Shown piece after piece: positions 31,608 through 42,231 of a stretch of DNA of 64,000 nucleotides. The notes under the pieces were generated by a model. The model made no database searches. It was given only the letters and a program-made list of their open reading frames with translations, and was not told the DNA's origin. The DNA lies in NCBI GenBank assembly GCA_964030785.1, contig OZ034966.1, positions 9,477,152-9,541,151 on the forward strand, read 5' to 3'. The stretch is from Siderastrea siderea. Its lineage: Eukaryota > Cnidaria > Anthozoa > Scleractinia > Rhizangiidae. Position 1 is the stretch's first letter, and each line of letters opens with the position of its first letter. The position numbers and the translations under genes are program-made.

Positions 31608-31917
31608 GTATGAACTTTAAGAGGGCTCATTTTTTTTTTCACTAAGACACTCTTTTGTATATAATAATGTTGTTTACTACTGATACAGACAGTCTCTGAG
31701 AGACCGTTAAACCGTGGCTTTGTCTTGATACAGACTCAGTGGAGTTGATTCGTAAGCATCTTGGGTGCTTGGTGAAATGAGCGTTTGAAGAATGGACCGA
31801 GAAAGCTGCTGTCCGTTTTCTTTTTCCATTATTCTTTGAAAAACTGCAGTTCTTCTGGGAGCATGTCGGCTATAAAACAAGTACAAATTATGATATACTC
31901 TTCTGTTCTTTTAACAG

Positions 31918-32029
31918 AGTCTCTGCGGTGTTCCTTGTCCAGAAAAGCAAGCATGTCTCCCAGATGACAGCGGTGGATTTTCTTGTCTCTGTCCTGACCC
32001 AGGATTTAAAGGGGAAGCATGCACACAAG
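31918..32029 (+). CDS. Exon 3: EGF-like domain
   Basis: Between acceptor TTTTAACAG and donor AAG|GTTGTT the frame reads SLCGVPCPEKQACLPDDSGG then FSCLCPDPGFKGEACTQ. This gives six Cys in EGF order with the C-x-C and GF-x-G-x-x-C signatures. Phase 0 entry matches the phase 0 exit of the PAN exon, and phase 1 exit matches the next exon. There is no calcium-binding D-x-D/N-E motif, so it is a plain EGF module. Confidence 0.85.
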
Positions 32030-32648
32030 GTTGTTGGAGGCTAAAAACCAAGATAGCCCTGCATATAGTTTGAGGAAAAAAGAGATTTTGCAGTACAATG
32101 TTGTTGTCAAAACTTGCGCAAAATTACACCCCTGTTAATTCTTGTTTGAATTGCCAGTGTCTTAGGTAATACAAAACGATTAAATACAAACGTAAAACGA
32201 TGGCCGACGTGCGATTAGATTGTTAGGTGAGGCTAACAAAACCTCAAAGAACAGAAACGTTTTCCTAACACTCTCTCCACATATTAATGTAGGCAAGCTT
32301 TACTCTCACCTTAAGTAAATTGTGCAAGACCCAAGAATAACGAATGAAGCTTAACTCCGGCCAATTTCATGAAGTTTCCTCGAGTCGGTCGCCGAGTAAC
32401 ATAAGGCAAACGTAGAATTTAATTTATTTATGCAAGCAGTCTATTCATATAACATTCTGCATTTTGGTAAAACCAATCGTAGAGGTATTTTTCGATTTAG
32501 GATATTAAAAATATGTGATAAATCTTTCGATTTATTATATAGCAAACGCATTTATTTTCCTGAAAGCTGGTGTTACAGGCACTAGATCGTGATGGCAAGG
32601 ATTTTATTTCCCTCACAAAGGGTTTGATTTTGTGCATCGTCCTTTTAG

Positions 32649-32771
32649 ATATTGATGAATGTGCATCCAATACACATGATTGCGATGTTAAAGCAGACTG
32701 CAAAAACAAGGCAGGTTTATTTGTTTGCACTTGCCATGAAGGCTACCAAGGAAACGGAAAAACCTGTGAAG
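32649..32771 (+). CDS. Exon 4: calcium-binding EGF domain
   Basis: A 123-nt phase 1-1 exon encodes DIDECASNTHDCDVKADCKN followed by GLFVCTCHEGYQGNGKTCE. The DIDEC start, the Asn/Asp hydroxylation-type C-x-N region and the GYQGNGKTC ending define a calcium-binding EGF. Acceptor CCTTTTAG and donor GAAG|GTATGA are both good. Confidence 0.92.
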
Positions 32772-32859
32772 GTATGAATCAAAATAGAAAATGACTTTTA
32801 ATTGACTTGTAAATGACTTGTAATTAAAATTACAATTTCATAGTGAATAAATTAAGGAA

Positions 32860-33095
32860 CTAAGAAAGGAAGGGAAGAAGGAAGGAAGGAAAGGAAGGAG
32901 GGAAAGAAGGAGGGAAGGAAGGAAGGAAGGAAGGAGGGAAGGAAGGAAGAGGGGAAGGAAGGAAGGAAGGAAGGAAGGAAGAGGGGAAGGAAGGAAGGAA
33001 GCGGGGAAGGAAGGAAGGAAGGAAGGAAGGAAGGAAGAGAGGAAGGAAGGAAGGTGGGAAGGAAGGAAGGAAGTAAGGAAGGAAGGAAGGAATGG
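32860..33095 (+). repeat. (GGAA)n microsatellite, about 235 bp
   Basis: Purine-only repeat of AAGG units with minor interruptions (GGGAAG, AGAGG). Open frames across it (Leu/Pro/Ser-rich on the - strand) are repeat artefacts. It lies in the intron between the two calcium-binding EGF exons. GGAA repeats are known binding platforms for ETS-family factors in other animals. Confidence 0.95.
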
Positions 33096-33324
33096 TCCAA
33101 CCATCCGTTCATCTGTCCTAAATAAATAATTCAGTCAGTGATTTTATCACACACCCATTCAATATAATTTTCCCCATTCGTCCATTCATTTCCTCAATTT
33201 CTATCGGGCAGTCAATTTTTGTTTATAAACCCTGTTCAGCCTTGGTAACCAGGAGGGAGGTGGGGAGGGGCACAAAGTGCTTGCGGTGACTTTAAACGTT
33301 GTTAATCTAAAAGAGAAAATGGGT

Positions 33325-33840
33325 GAAACATTTTGAGGAGCTGCTAAGTCGACCAGCTCCCCCAGACCCACCAGACATTCAGCCAGTTGACAGCGACCTA
33401 CCAATTGACTGTTGTGCACCCAAGAAAGGGAGATCAGCAACGCCATCAAGCAGCTGAGGAATGGCAAGTCTGCAGGACCCGAAAGCATCCGAGCTGAAGC
33501 ATTGAAGGCTGACATCGAGACAAGCGAGGAGCCGCTGACGCCTTTGAAGTACGAAGTGAGGCAAGGATGCTTGCTGTCGCCCTTAATGTTCTTCCTGGCA
33601 AGAGACTGGGTCATGAAGACATCCACAGCCCAAAGGCGAAATGGCATCCAGTGGACACTCTCGACGCAGTTGGACGACCTGGACTTTGTCGATGATCTGG
33701 CCCTTCTCTCACACGTTCAACAACAGATGCACGAAAAGACCAGCGCTGCTGCAGACACCCCAGCGCGTTTGAACCTTAACATCCACAGAGGGGAGGGGGG
33801 GGGGGGGCTGGAGGGGGGGGCAAAGTCCTGAAGGTCAACG
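33325..33840 (+). pseudogene. Non-LTR retrotransposon reverse-transcriptase fragment
   Basis: Reading + frames gives EELLSRPAPPDPPDIQPVDS, then after a frame change EISNAIKQLRNGKSAGPESI and AEALKADIETS. A jump removes part of the palm before VRQGCLLSPLMFFLA and LDFVDDLALLS. The order matches the RT of RTE-like or related LINEs, with an internal deletion and a final G-rich frame break. No ends or TSD are visible. It is a dead fragment in an intron. Confidence 0.8.
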
Positions 33841-34013
33841 CGGTCAGAAATACGCCCATCACACTTACGTATTTCCACTCCAACTTCCATTACACCAAGG
33901 CATTGGTGTAATAATAAAGAACCACCTACTAAAGTATAAATAAAGTATGTGCTTAAATAATTTCCAAGTTAAAGCACCACATGGTATGTTGTGCCTCCCA
34001 TTATTTATTTCAG

Positions 34014-34136
34014 ACATAGATGAATGTGCTGCTAACAAATATGACTGCGCTGCTGAAGCAAACTGTATAAACACACCAGGCTCTTTCTCGTGTACGTGCC
34101 GTGAAGGTTACGTGGGAAACGGGAAAACCTGCGAAG
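34014..34136 (+). CDS. Exon 5: second calcium-binding EGF domain
   Basis: Again 123 nt, phase 1-1, encoding DIDECAANKYDCAAEANCIN then PGSFSCTCREGYVGNGKTCE. Acceptor TTATTTCAG, donor GAAG|GTGCGT. It is about 70% alike to exon 4 in protein sequence, so the pair probably arose by exon duplication. Confidence 0.93.
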
Positions 34137-34139
34137 GTG

Positions 34140-35289
34140 CGTGACTACAATCTTGGACGAAACTAGTTGAGACAAAGCCAATAATAATATAGTAGTTATC
34201 ATATATTCATATATATTTTTAATATTTACACTGTAAAGTAGGTCACATTTCAACCGGCCTGGGGGCTGCAATGATTTTACTTCTTAATAAAGCCATCTAT
34301 CTATCTAATATAAGCACGCGTATTTCTCGATTTCCCTATATTGAAACACCGACAAGATTGCGGAAATGCTTTGCCTCCCCCCTCCACTCATTCAGTGTTG
34401 TTTGAAAGGACTGAGGTCTCGTTAGGGGGAATTTTGGTGACAAAGCAACATTGATAAGGGGGAGAGTGAGAAAGATTTGTTGTGGTAAGTGGTTTTCTCG
34501 GTCAAAGTTCTCATTCATTCCGAACTGTCTTAACAGTTTTGTCCGAGATTGTAGGAGAAGCACGATAAAAATGAAGCATTACCTGCTGCAAATTACGGAA
34601 AGTTTTAGATTGCATTTGGTGGTGTTTGTGTTAGTTGTGCCCTTAATTATCTTCGAAATGGTTTTTTCCTTAATAATATTTAAAATCACGTGTAATTAAG
34701 TCTTAATTAGATTCATTGTCTCATGAGCTTTAATAGTAGCAGGCAAATGATTTTATCACTCACAAATTTTAACATCAATAGTAATTCACAGTGTAACATG
34801 AAGAGAGCTTGGCCGTTTCATGATTATATGAAAATCCATAGACGCATAACTTGCACACTGTAAATTTAAAATGCCCCTTAAGCTTTTGAAGGAAGAAAGT
34901 AAATTGAATTTTTTTCAAGCCACGGAAAACTACAAGCCATGATATAACGAGAATGTATACCGGGAAATAATTACAGCTTACAACAACCATTTTGAATGTA
35001 TTAGAGAAACTAAATATATGGCAAATGGCGACGTACTTTTCTGATGATAAAATATTTAAGATTAAAGACTGCCGTGACTAAAGCGTTGGGACAAAATTAG
35101 GCCACGTCAGCGACGGTTACCGAAGTTGAGAATATCCAACAAGTACGATTGGAAAAATTAATCATTAAAAAATAGTCAATAAAGCGTTTTGATATCTCAA
35201 TTTAACTGCATATGTATTGGTTTTTGACATATTACGAGTACCAGGCAGAGGAATAAAAATTATCGTTGTTATGTTCCTTAATTTTTCAG
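34140..35289. other. Intron 5, no other feature
   Basis: Contains an AATAAAGCC(ATCT)n tail at about 34288-34312 that looks like the end of a SINE. Otherwise AT-rich with no recognisable gene. Confidence 0.5.
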
Positions 35290-35335
35290 GCGTTCCTTTT
35301 CATTGGACCTTTAATAACACGAACAAGTTACTCAG
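35290..35335 (+). CDS. Exon 6: 46-nt microexon starting the LamG domain
   Basis: The sequence between TTTTTCAG and AG|GTATTG reads GVPFHWTFNNTNKLLS, joining phase 1 from the EGF exon to phase 2 of the next LamG exon. The H-W-x-F-N-N pattern is the usual first strand of a concanavalin/LamG fold. It is too short to be found by length and was placed by phase continuity; both neighbours agree. Confidence 0.75.
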
Positions 35336-35496
35336 GTATTGATATCTTGAAACATTTACGATTTGAAATTGGTTTGTACACCCGTGATATCAATAAGGAT
35401 CGAATAATTGCGAATTTAGGTATCTCGCGTGCGTAATTCCGGAAAGATCCAAAACTTTTCGGGCCGATTTCGGGCACAATAAGCAATTGCCTAGTT

Positions 35497-35565
35497 GGCT
35501 TGGCAGCTCAGTTGGTAGAATACAGCACTGTTGCCACAAAGCTGTAGGTTCAATTGTTTTCAGAC
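35497..35565 (+). repeat. Degenerate tRNA-like sequence
   Basis: GGCTTGGCAGCTCAGTTGGT gives a good A box, and GGTTCAATTG is a decayed B box. The stems do not close. It is related in its first half to the Thr-like SINE head at 25504 and is probably an old SINE fragment. Confidence 0.55.
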
Positions 35566-35844
35566 TTTAAGTTGCTGAAAATTGCTCATAAAACTGAGAG
35601 GGGATTTCATTCATTAAATGACCCGCTTATATTTATATTTTTAACTACTGCCCGATAATAGCAACCACGTCCAAACGCAGCAAAGTCCCAACATTCAAAA
35701 TCCATTAGTGGTAGGCTGCTAAATTCAAAAGTAATAACCTACGTCACAGGGAAGATTCAGTGCAATTCATGTCGACCGGCTAGCGTAACTCCAAAGAAGA
35801 GAATGGAACCCCTGAACATATATGTTTCCAATCGTTTCTTACAG

Positions 35845-36129
35845 TTTGCGAGGAGCCGCAAGATACGAGCAGCAAGGTGGAAGAACAGTTCTTTATCTGG
35901 ACGGCAGTAGTGGAACGTACGCTGAGACTCCCGCTATTCCGATCCACACTACAAACCTGACTATTGCGGCATGGATCAAGCTGATGCAGTATTCAGGTGA
36001 ACAGACGATTTACGGCGACTGGTCGTCTCCTCATTCTTTCCGATTTTACATTGAAACAGATGACCGACTGTGCAGTCAATTCAGAAACGATTCTGGTATG
36101 GATGTTATTTTTGTTTGCACTACTGCAAG
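35845..36129 (+). CDS. Exon 7: LamG domain, first half
   Basis: Acceptor TTTCTTACAG, phase 2 entry; donor GCAAG|GTAAGT, phase 2 exit. It encodes LRGAARYEQQGGRTVLYLDG, TPAIPIHTTNLTIAAWIKL and WSSPHSFRFYIETDDRLCSQ. The T-I-A-A-W-I-K-L strand and the L-Y-L-D-G segment are typical of LamG/concanavalin-like jelly rolls. No stops. Its duplicate at 5913-6208 is broken. Confidence 0.9.
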
Positions 36130-37616
36130 GTAAGTCATCTCCACTCCCTCCTATTTGCCGAAAACAAACAGATAAACGTTTAGTCCCTTGGGACTACCTA
36201 TCCATGCAGTAATGCTCTGGCGGTTACATTATAGGGGAAGGACATGGCGGACCCTCTTTTGGTCTAAAAATATAAAGCACATTTTCAATCCAACCCACCA
36301 CGGGACCCCACCTTACACGAAGCTCTAGACCTATTGCTAGGACTCACCAAGCACAACCCTATCTAAGATGTAAGGTCGGGTTAGGTAGACCCACCTACCT
36401 AAACCATGGGTGAGGTTTGGTGAATCTTGGAGTTTCCGCTTTTGCATGATCACAGTGAAAAAAAAGTGAAAAAGTGCAAATTCCCTACGGAGTTTACGCC
36501 ACTCGACCGAGACTCCAAGGACACCTTCTAAATAACAAGATCCAGTTTTTACGGTCCTTCTTGGATGAAGAAGACGACTTGTTGTGAACTCAATGTCAAG
36601 TATTCAACAACAATGGCTCTTGGTCTTCAAGAAAAAGCTTTTAATTTAATTATAGCACTGCCTGTAAACTGTTGACCACTTTACTGTTACGATTCTTGAC
36701 GACAGCCAAAATTATCTTAGGCATTTAGTTTTCAAACTGAAGCGTCCATCAAATGCAAAAACAAACAATGGTGAAATGAAATACTGTGCCAAATTTGGAA
36801 AACGGTTATTAAATATGGTTTTAATCCCCAAATGGAGGCAAAAGACTTGCGCACCTGAAAGCTAAAAATCCAGAAATTTCCAATTGTCACCGTGGGGTAC
36901 TGTGAGCCTGGAAAGAGGAAAAAGGAAACTCTTAATCCGTCACTGAGAATAAGTTTGTGCTCGAGTTTTGCAGATCAAACAGCAGTTTTGGTAGGGTAAC
37001 ACGTAACGGCCTTTGACATCATGGCAATACGGAAAACCGTAAAATACTTCAGAGAAAAATCATCAGCCAACGCTTTTCATTAACTAATTTATTTTCTTTT
37101 GTACGCAGCCATATGTTTCCACCAGTAGTGCAGCTCCACCGTTCTACTTATAAACCACACACAACCCCCAGTTCCTTGATTCACCCTGACGAAGGGCTAA
37201 CGCCCGAAACACCAGCTTTCAATTTCTTTACGGTGGCCAATTTAGCTCATCAACTTTTTACGATTTTAAATAGAATTTAAGTGGTTCTTATCAATGCCGA
37301 AGTCAGACGTTTTATTAGTGACTTTGGCCTGTGATATTAGCTATACAACCCAACTAACTTTAGACGTGGGGTGGGTTTGCTTCGTTTTGTATATCAAGAC
37401 CTACGCTTCTTTTCAATAAACCACGTGGTACCTTTGGTTTTATAGCAGTGGCAACCTCACTTTTTTCGGGAGTTTCTTAGGGACACCGATAATGCGATCA
37501 CCAAATGACGTAAAACAAAAAATTGAAATGACAATAAACAATACCCAGACCTAAACACCGTGACTAACCAACGATGCTTTCTGTAGCACCAAGAAACACC
37601 CCTTTTTTCCTTGCAG
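36130..37616. other. Intron 7
   Basis: The first part (36130-36560) matches the upstream duplicate. 37137-37260 holds a Penelope-tail-like insertion. No other gene is seen. Confidence 0.6.
37137..37260 (+). repeat. Penelope-like terminal fragment with hammerhead-like core
   Basis: The stretch TCACCCTGACGAAGGGCTAA followed by CGCCCGAAACACC has the CUGACGA and CGAAA hammerhead core. Stem II is GGGC/GCCC, and the flanking CACC block sits as in the element at 29762. The cleavage triplet position reads ACC rather than GUC-like, so it is probably inactive. The segment is absent from the upstream duplicate, so it inserted after the duplication or was lost there. Confidence 0.45.
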
Positions 37617-38070
37617 TGATGTTCTCCTCATTGGTCGCTGGAGCCACGTGGCAATGACCTGGACTCGTGCCGACCGTGTAGTGAGGCTGTTTATAAATGG
37701 AGAGATGAAATTGAATCACACTGTCTCAGACAATCCAAATCTTAACTTCAAGAATTCTGGTCATGCAGTATACGACATTGGCTTTAAGAGAGACAGCGGA
37801 ACCACGACGCATGCTTACTTCAGCGATCTGATGGTGTTCAGCCGGGAGTTTCAGTTTTCACCTTCTGATAACGTAAATGAGATAAAAGATGGGATTTTTG
37901 GTAACCACCCACTATACACAGGGTCTGGAAGGGGGGCTCCTGATCCCGCATTCCCGCTCCTCTTTCAAGCGAATCCCGAATCCCGCACTCTTTGTCGTCG
38001 CTTTCCCGAATCCCGTTTTTTCTTTCCGCAAAAGTTCATTTACAAAAGGACTAATTTTTGTATAAGCTAA
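37617..38070 (+). CDS. Exon 8 (terminal): LamG second half, C-terminus replaced by transposon sequence
   Basis: Acceptor CCTTGCAG, phase 2 entry completing a Ser codon. It reads DVLLIGRWSHVAMTWTRADR, LFINGEMKLNHTVSDN and GTTTHAYFSDLMVFSREFQF, the closing half of a LamG domain. After GIFGNHPLY the frame crosses into the DNA transposon at 37919 and continues about 50 codons to a stop at 38068-38070. If the transposon and one copy of its 6-bp target duplication are ignored, the frame ends three codons after PLY at a TAA at 39020-39022. A polyadenylation signal follows at 39046. An internal donor (TTTTG|GTAACC at 37901) exists but is not needed. Confidence 0.8.
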
Positions 38071-39005
38071 TGAATTTAAGATGTAGATTTGCCCGTTTGG
38101 TTGTTACTTTGATTTTACGTGTGTTGTGGGCAAAATGGAATTAGCTCTTCATACCTTAGTACGATGAAAGAGCCCGATATGAAAGCGTGATGGGTCTTCC
38201 TGTACGCGTGCGCACAGGAGAAAGTTTCGACGCCACTGCTTGATGATGCCTTTTTGACTCTGGCAATCGTGACCTCAGGGTTTTCCCCGAGGCCTTTACT
38301 TCTTGCGATGTCATCTAGTCCGGTAAAAGTTTTCAAATACTTTTGAAATATAAAAAGATCCTTGTGATCCTCGCTGAGCGGAACATTAAACTTTTCTTTG
38401 TGCGTCGCCCCCGTACTTCTGGCGCTAGAAGTTTCGTCTGTGGCCAGGAAGAATGACACCAAAACTCTGACTGTGCTCTCCATTGAAGCAGAGCTGGCAT
38501 CATTGCTTGCCATATCAAGCGGTAAAACGATCCTGGTGGAACCTCTCGATTATAATAAAAGTAAACGAGCGAAGAGCAAGAGCGATATTAGAATTTATCG
38601 AGTATTAAATAAACCACGTGCGACACGTTCACTCTCCAGGCATCTGCTTGTAACAAAATACCCTCTGTTTTATTTGAGGATTACTTGACAGTTTCAATTA
38701 GATAACTATTAACTAGTCACACTTGACAGTTGTTTGTTTTTGTTTTTCAACAGGAGAGACTTGCCAGTTAGCACTCGCCTGTTTGATTCGCTTTCGCGGT
38801 CATTGTGTTCATCTAGGCGGTGAAAATTTCCCGGATTCCCAACAATCGGGCAAGAATTCCCGCGTCCCGTGCTCAAATTCTTTTCAATCCCGCTTCCCGG
38901 GATGTAGTCAATTCCCGAATCCCGTCAAAATATTTTGCGTTTTCCCGAATCCCGCACTGTATTTTGGTCAAATCCCGGATCCCGAAAATACCCTTCCAGA
39001 CCCTG
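37919..39005. mobile_element. TIR DNA transposon in the LamG stop region, 1,087 bp
   Basis: Ends are inverted: CAGGGTCTGGAAGGG at the left, and the same at the right read inverted. Subterminal parts are rich in CCCGAATCCCG repeats. TATACA flanks both sides (37913-37918 and 39006-39011), a 6-bp target duplication. The interior - strand frame 38115-38513 (132 codons, SEDHKDLFIFQKYLKTFTGL) has no family I recognise and may be host or element sequence. The superfamily is uncertain: the CAG-type end suggests hAT, but that would need 8 bp of duplication. Confidence 0.8.
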
Positions 39006-39045
39006 TATACAGTTCTACTTAAACCTTTAGTTACAATCTCAGTAA

Positions 39046-39051
39046 AATAAA
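39046..39051 (+). promoter_or_regulatory. Polyadenylation signal of the LamG gene
   Basis: AATAAA lies about 25 bp after the original stop at 39020-39022 and now more than 900 bp after the stop read through the transposon. Assigned by position only. Confidence 0.5.
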
Positions 39052-39059
39052 ATACGTAG

Positions 39060-41004
39060 AGAAACTTTTTAGTTAAAGTGGGCTTCGTGAATCCAGCCTC
39101 AGCTGGTGACATGGCCAGAGATTCGAACCCATGACCTTTCTTTCTGCAGTTAGGCCGTTAGGAACTCAGGCACATTACTGATCGCAAAGAAAGTTGGAAG
39201 GTAGTCCATGGAGTTGTAATCTGTGCTATTTGCATTTATTCTGGGTCAGACGGTGATCAGATTACGAATTACGACGGGATAATATGTCGTCTGATCTCAC
39301 ACAAATTGTAAATAGTGAACAAATCCATATGAAAACCATTAGGGAACTAACAAAACTGTGGGGATAACCCTGGACTAGCATTCCATACGATGAGAAGTGG
39401 TAATGGTACAAGTTAAATTGCTGCGTTCCCCAGATACCGTGTAGTTAAGCCCCCGGTGTGTGCCAGTAACTATTCAAGTCAATGAGAGTGTACTGCCCGT
39501 CTTGCCGCATTTCGCTTGAGTTACAACATCAGACGAGTTGACGTATTAGGTAAATTGACTTAAGCAAAAAGACAAAGTAAAAGGTCTGAAGTATTTCCAA
39601 ATCAAATTCAATTTATTACTAGAAAGCTCAAAATGCCCAATTTTGGACCAAAATAGTCAAGTGATCCATACAATATTTCAGACCAAATTAAAGTGACAAA
39701 GATTTACAGTCAAACGGCTCTCTGTATTGCATAAATAGGAGAGTATGCCCAAGAATGCAAACTAGCTGCTCAGCAATCTAATCGTCTTTAACAATTCTGT
39801 CCAGGATATGCGTGTTTTTGGCCCTTCCCTCAGCCACGTTAGAGTGGTCTAGACTCCGAGATAGTGGGAAAATAGTGACTTAAGAAAACGTGTGCGTAAA
39901 AAACCGGTGTAGCTTCCACATCCCGCGCGTGTCTTAGTTTTGCGTTTCCTGTCTTATTTTCACGTCTTCCCTACAATCTGAGAGCCTGGAACACGCTAAC
40001 ACGTCGATAATATAAGAAGCTATATAAATATTGAACAGAAAATAATGTTTTATATCAGCACTCCTAATCACCATGAAAACAAAGAACGCTTGTTGTGTAT
40101 AAGTAATCAGTTCTTCGGAGTCAATTCGCTTAATTGCTGTTGAATTTGATATATATTATTTCAGGCATTCGAAACTTAGGCTTCAGCGTCAAACACTGTC
40201 TTTTGAACAGTCAATTGTCAAAGCCAATACAATAACACTTATGCATTTGGCGGTTCAAGAGCCGTTCCGAAATTAAACGTAATCACTTGGCAATGTTTTA
40301 AATGTAGGGTTTTGAAATATTTCGTCACAAATCGTCAGCGAGCTGTTGCATGTTTTTGAATTATCCTTAGGTGTCACCCTCAACGTTCAAAGTTTAGATT
40401 TCTAAGTTTAAGTTAATTTCTTTTGGAAATTAATATAACACTTAAAATTAAGTTACAAGGGAGATTTATTCCGAAGAAGGAATAAATTGTTTTGTGTGAC
40501 TGTCACGCAATCAGTTAATCTGTAACCAGCATCCGGGCATGCTGCCATTCGGGGGACACAACAGTCTAGTCTTTATGAAGCATGTGAGAATGGTGAACTA
40601 CCTCTGGCGGTTAAACAGAGACACTGGTGTTAAGAATTTTGCAACTTAAGCAAGTCAAGATCATTTTCCCGCCCTCCTTCCCTCATTTGTTCTCATTTCC
40701 AGCCTCAGGATGGCGGGTGTGCCCTCACCTTTGCTGGGATTATGCCTTGTATGTTTGGATATCTAAAACTTTCTATGATTGTTTTAAATAAACGGCCACT
40801 CCAGTGGCCAAATTCATCCCAAAAGAATGTGTCATTTATTTCTATCCCAGCAAACGGAGCTCACCCAAAATAATATTCCTTGACAACACTAACATATCTT
40901 TAGGATAAGAAAAAGGAACATGAAATTTGCCACACGAATATTAAATGTCTGCATGGAAACCAACCTTAAAAATCTAATTGTTAGTAAATCGTAATTTATT
41001 AACA
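39060..41004. other. Duplicated noncoding DNA downstream of the LamG gene
   Basis: Matches 15410-16030 in parts (for example the block ending TTTGAAATATTTCGTCACAA). A tRNA-like B-box fragment (GGGTTCGAATCTC on the - strand) is at about 39117-39130. An unmatched insertion occupies about 40455-40975 and includes the retroposon-like AAATAAACGGCCACTCC block. Confidence 0.5.
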
Positions 41005-41021
41005 AATGTTATCATTATTAC

Positions 41022-41064
<43 letters not shown>
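41005..41064 (+). repeat. (ATT)n microsatellite
   Basis: A run of ATT trinucleotides of about 55 bp. It sits at the edge of the inverted stretch at 41065-41120. Confidence 0.95.
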
Positions 41065-41065
<1 letters not shown>

Positions 41066-41870
41066 CACTCGCACTTGTTAAATTATTATGGTACATGTTA
41101 AATCATTTCAGAAAAGTTGGATTCTCAACTTCGCAGCTGAATTTTTTTCCCTTTGTTTCGGACAAAATTTTTACTTCGCAACGAAAACTTTTGAACACCG
41201 CAGCAATTGACATCATGACATCCATATAAGGCAAAAAGCAGCTTTATTGGCAGGTAACCTGTGTACAAGGAACCAATCAGAAAGCTAGAAATTCAATAAC
41301 CCAGAGATTGAGAATTTAATAACATCGTTTCTTCATAGCGTTTTTCTTAAAAGGATTCAAGTATGGAAAATAAAACAGTTTTAAAACACAGAGCAGTGTT
41401 TTTTATGTTCTCTACAGTAACAGAGTTTAAGAATTGAATAATATCTTTTATTCTACAGTATTTCTTGCAAGCATCCAAGAATGAAAAAACTAAAAAACTC
41501 TTTTAATAGAACAGGGAACTGGTTTTTCCTATGTTATCTACAATTACATTTTTTTAGCTCAGTTGAACTACAAATTAAGAGAACATCACTTCTGTCTTTT
41601 ATCGTCAATTTCGTAACAGAAAGAATCGATTCTCTTCGATACGATTTAAGTAGTCAAACTCAAAGAAATCCCATCAGTTCGATCAAGTTCCAGTTGAAAT
41701 TTCTTTCCATCAACTAACCAAAGTCTTGTGCCAGGCTATATGTAAACATTGTTATAACCGCAAGTTACATTTTGTGCTTATTATTTTTCAGTCCACACGA
41801 TTATTTAACTATTTGCTATCACTGAATTTGGATCTTGAAAAGTGGAATCTTTGGATCAGGGCTCCACTGC

Positions 41871-42231
41871 TTACACTGCACCATAAATGGGGTCTTTAAA
41901 CTGGGACCACGCATGGACAGAGCCTTGAGTGATGCGGCAATCCTCATACTGGGCCGCAATCTAACTTCCCGATAGATCCCTGTTCCACATGTTTACCTCT
42001 GAAACCTGACCACGTCCAAACGCGGCATTCATATCAAACCCGCCTCCCATATTGTCTTGGTCCTGTCCGAGCACAACAGTACCTCCACTTTTGATCACAT
42101 GGCCTGTCCTTAGACCTTGTCCATGGTCTGTGAGTTGGCCACCAAAGTACAGTTGGTAACTGCCATCAGTGTTGTCCCATGTTACGCAGATGTAGTGCCA
42201 CTTAGTGTTTTGGATCTTGCTGTTGAATTTC
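41871..42231 (-). CDS. Pentraxin-domain terminal exon, with an in-frame stop
   Basis: On the - strand, after acceptor TTTTTAAG, the frame reads KFNSKIQNTKWHYICVTWDN, SYQLYFGGQLTDHGQG, GGTVVLGQDQDNMGGGFDMN and GQVSEVNMWNRDLSGS. This is the pentraxin core: H-x-C-V-T-W, the GGTLVLGQDQD calcium-site strand and the VNMW strand. A TAG at 41961-41963 then interrupts the frame, which continues IAAQYEDCRITQGSVHAW and ends IYGAV-stop at 41871. A Glu codon changed to TAG is the likely lesion; it removes about 29 residues including the Cys of YEDC. Upstream exons on the - strand could not be found. Such domains occur alone or at the C-end of larger secreted or membrane proteins. Confidence 0.8.

Larger units (their letters stand above)
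35595..41950 (+). repeat. Segmental duplication, downstream copy
   Basis: Collinear with 5660-17535. It holds the intact versions of the LamG exons and the longer pentraxin exon. It differs by the transposon at 37919-39005, an insertion at about 40455-40975 (see the noncoding entry there), the (ATT)n tract and the small inverted stretch at 41065-41120. Confidence 0.85.

Noticed and set aside
32838..33112. Two long - strand open frames of Leu, Pro, Ser and Phe.
   Set aside because: They are translations of the (GGAA)n microsatellite.
37893..37906. A splice donor (TTTTG|GTAACC) ending the last LamG exon.
   Set aside because: No matching phase-1 acceptor with coding sequence was found downstream, while removal of the transposon gives a natural stop three codons after PLY and a nearby polyadenylation signal. 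It remains an alternative.
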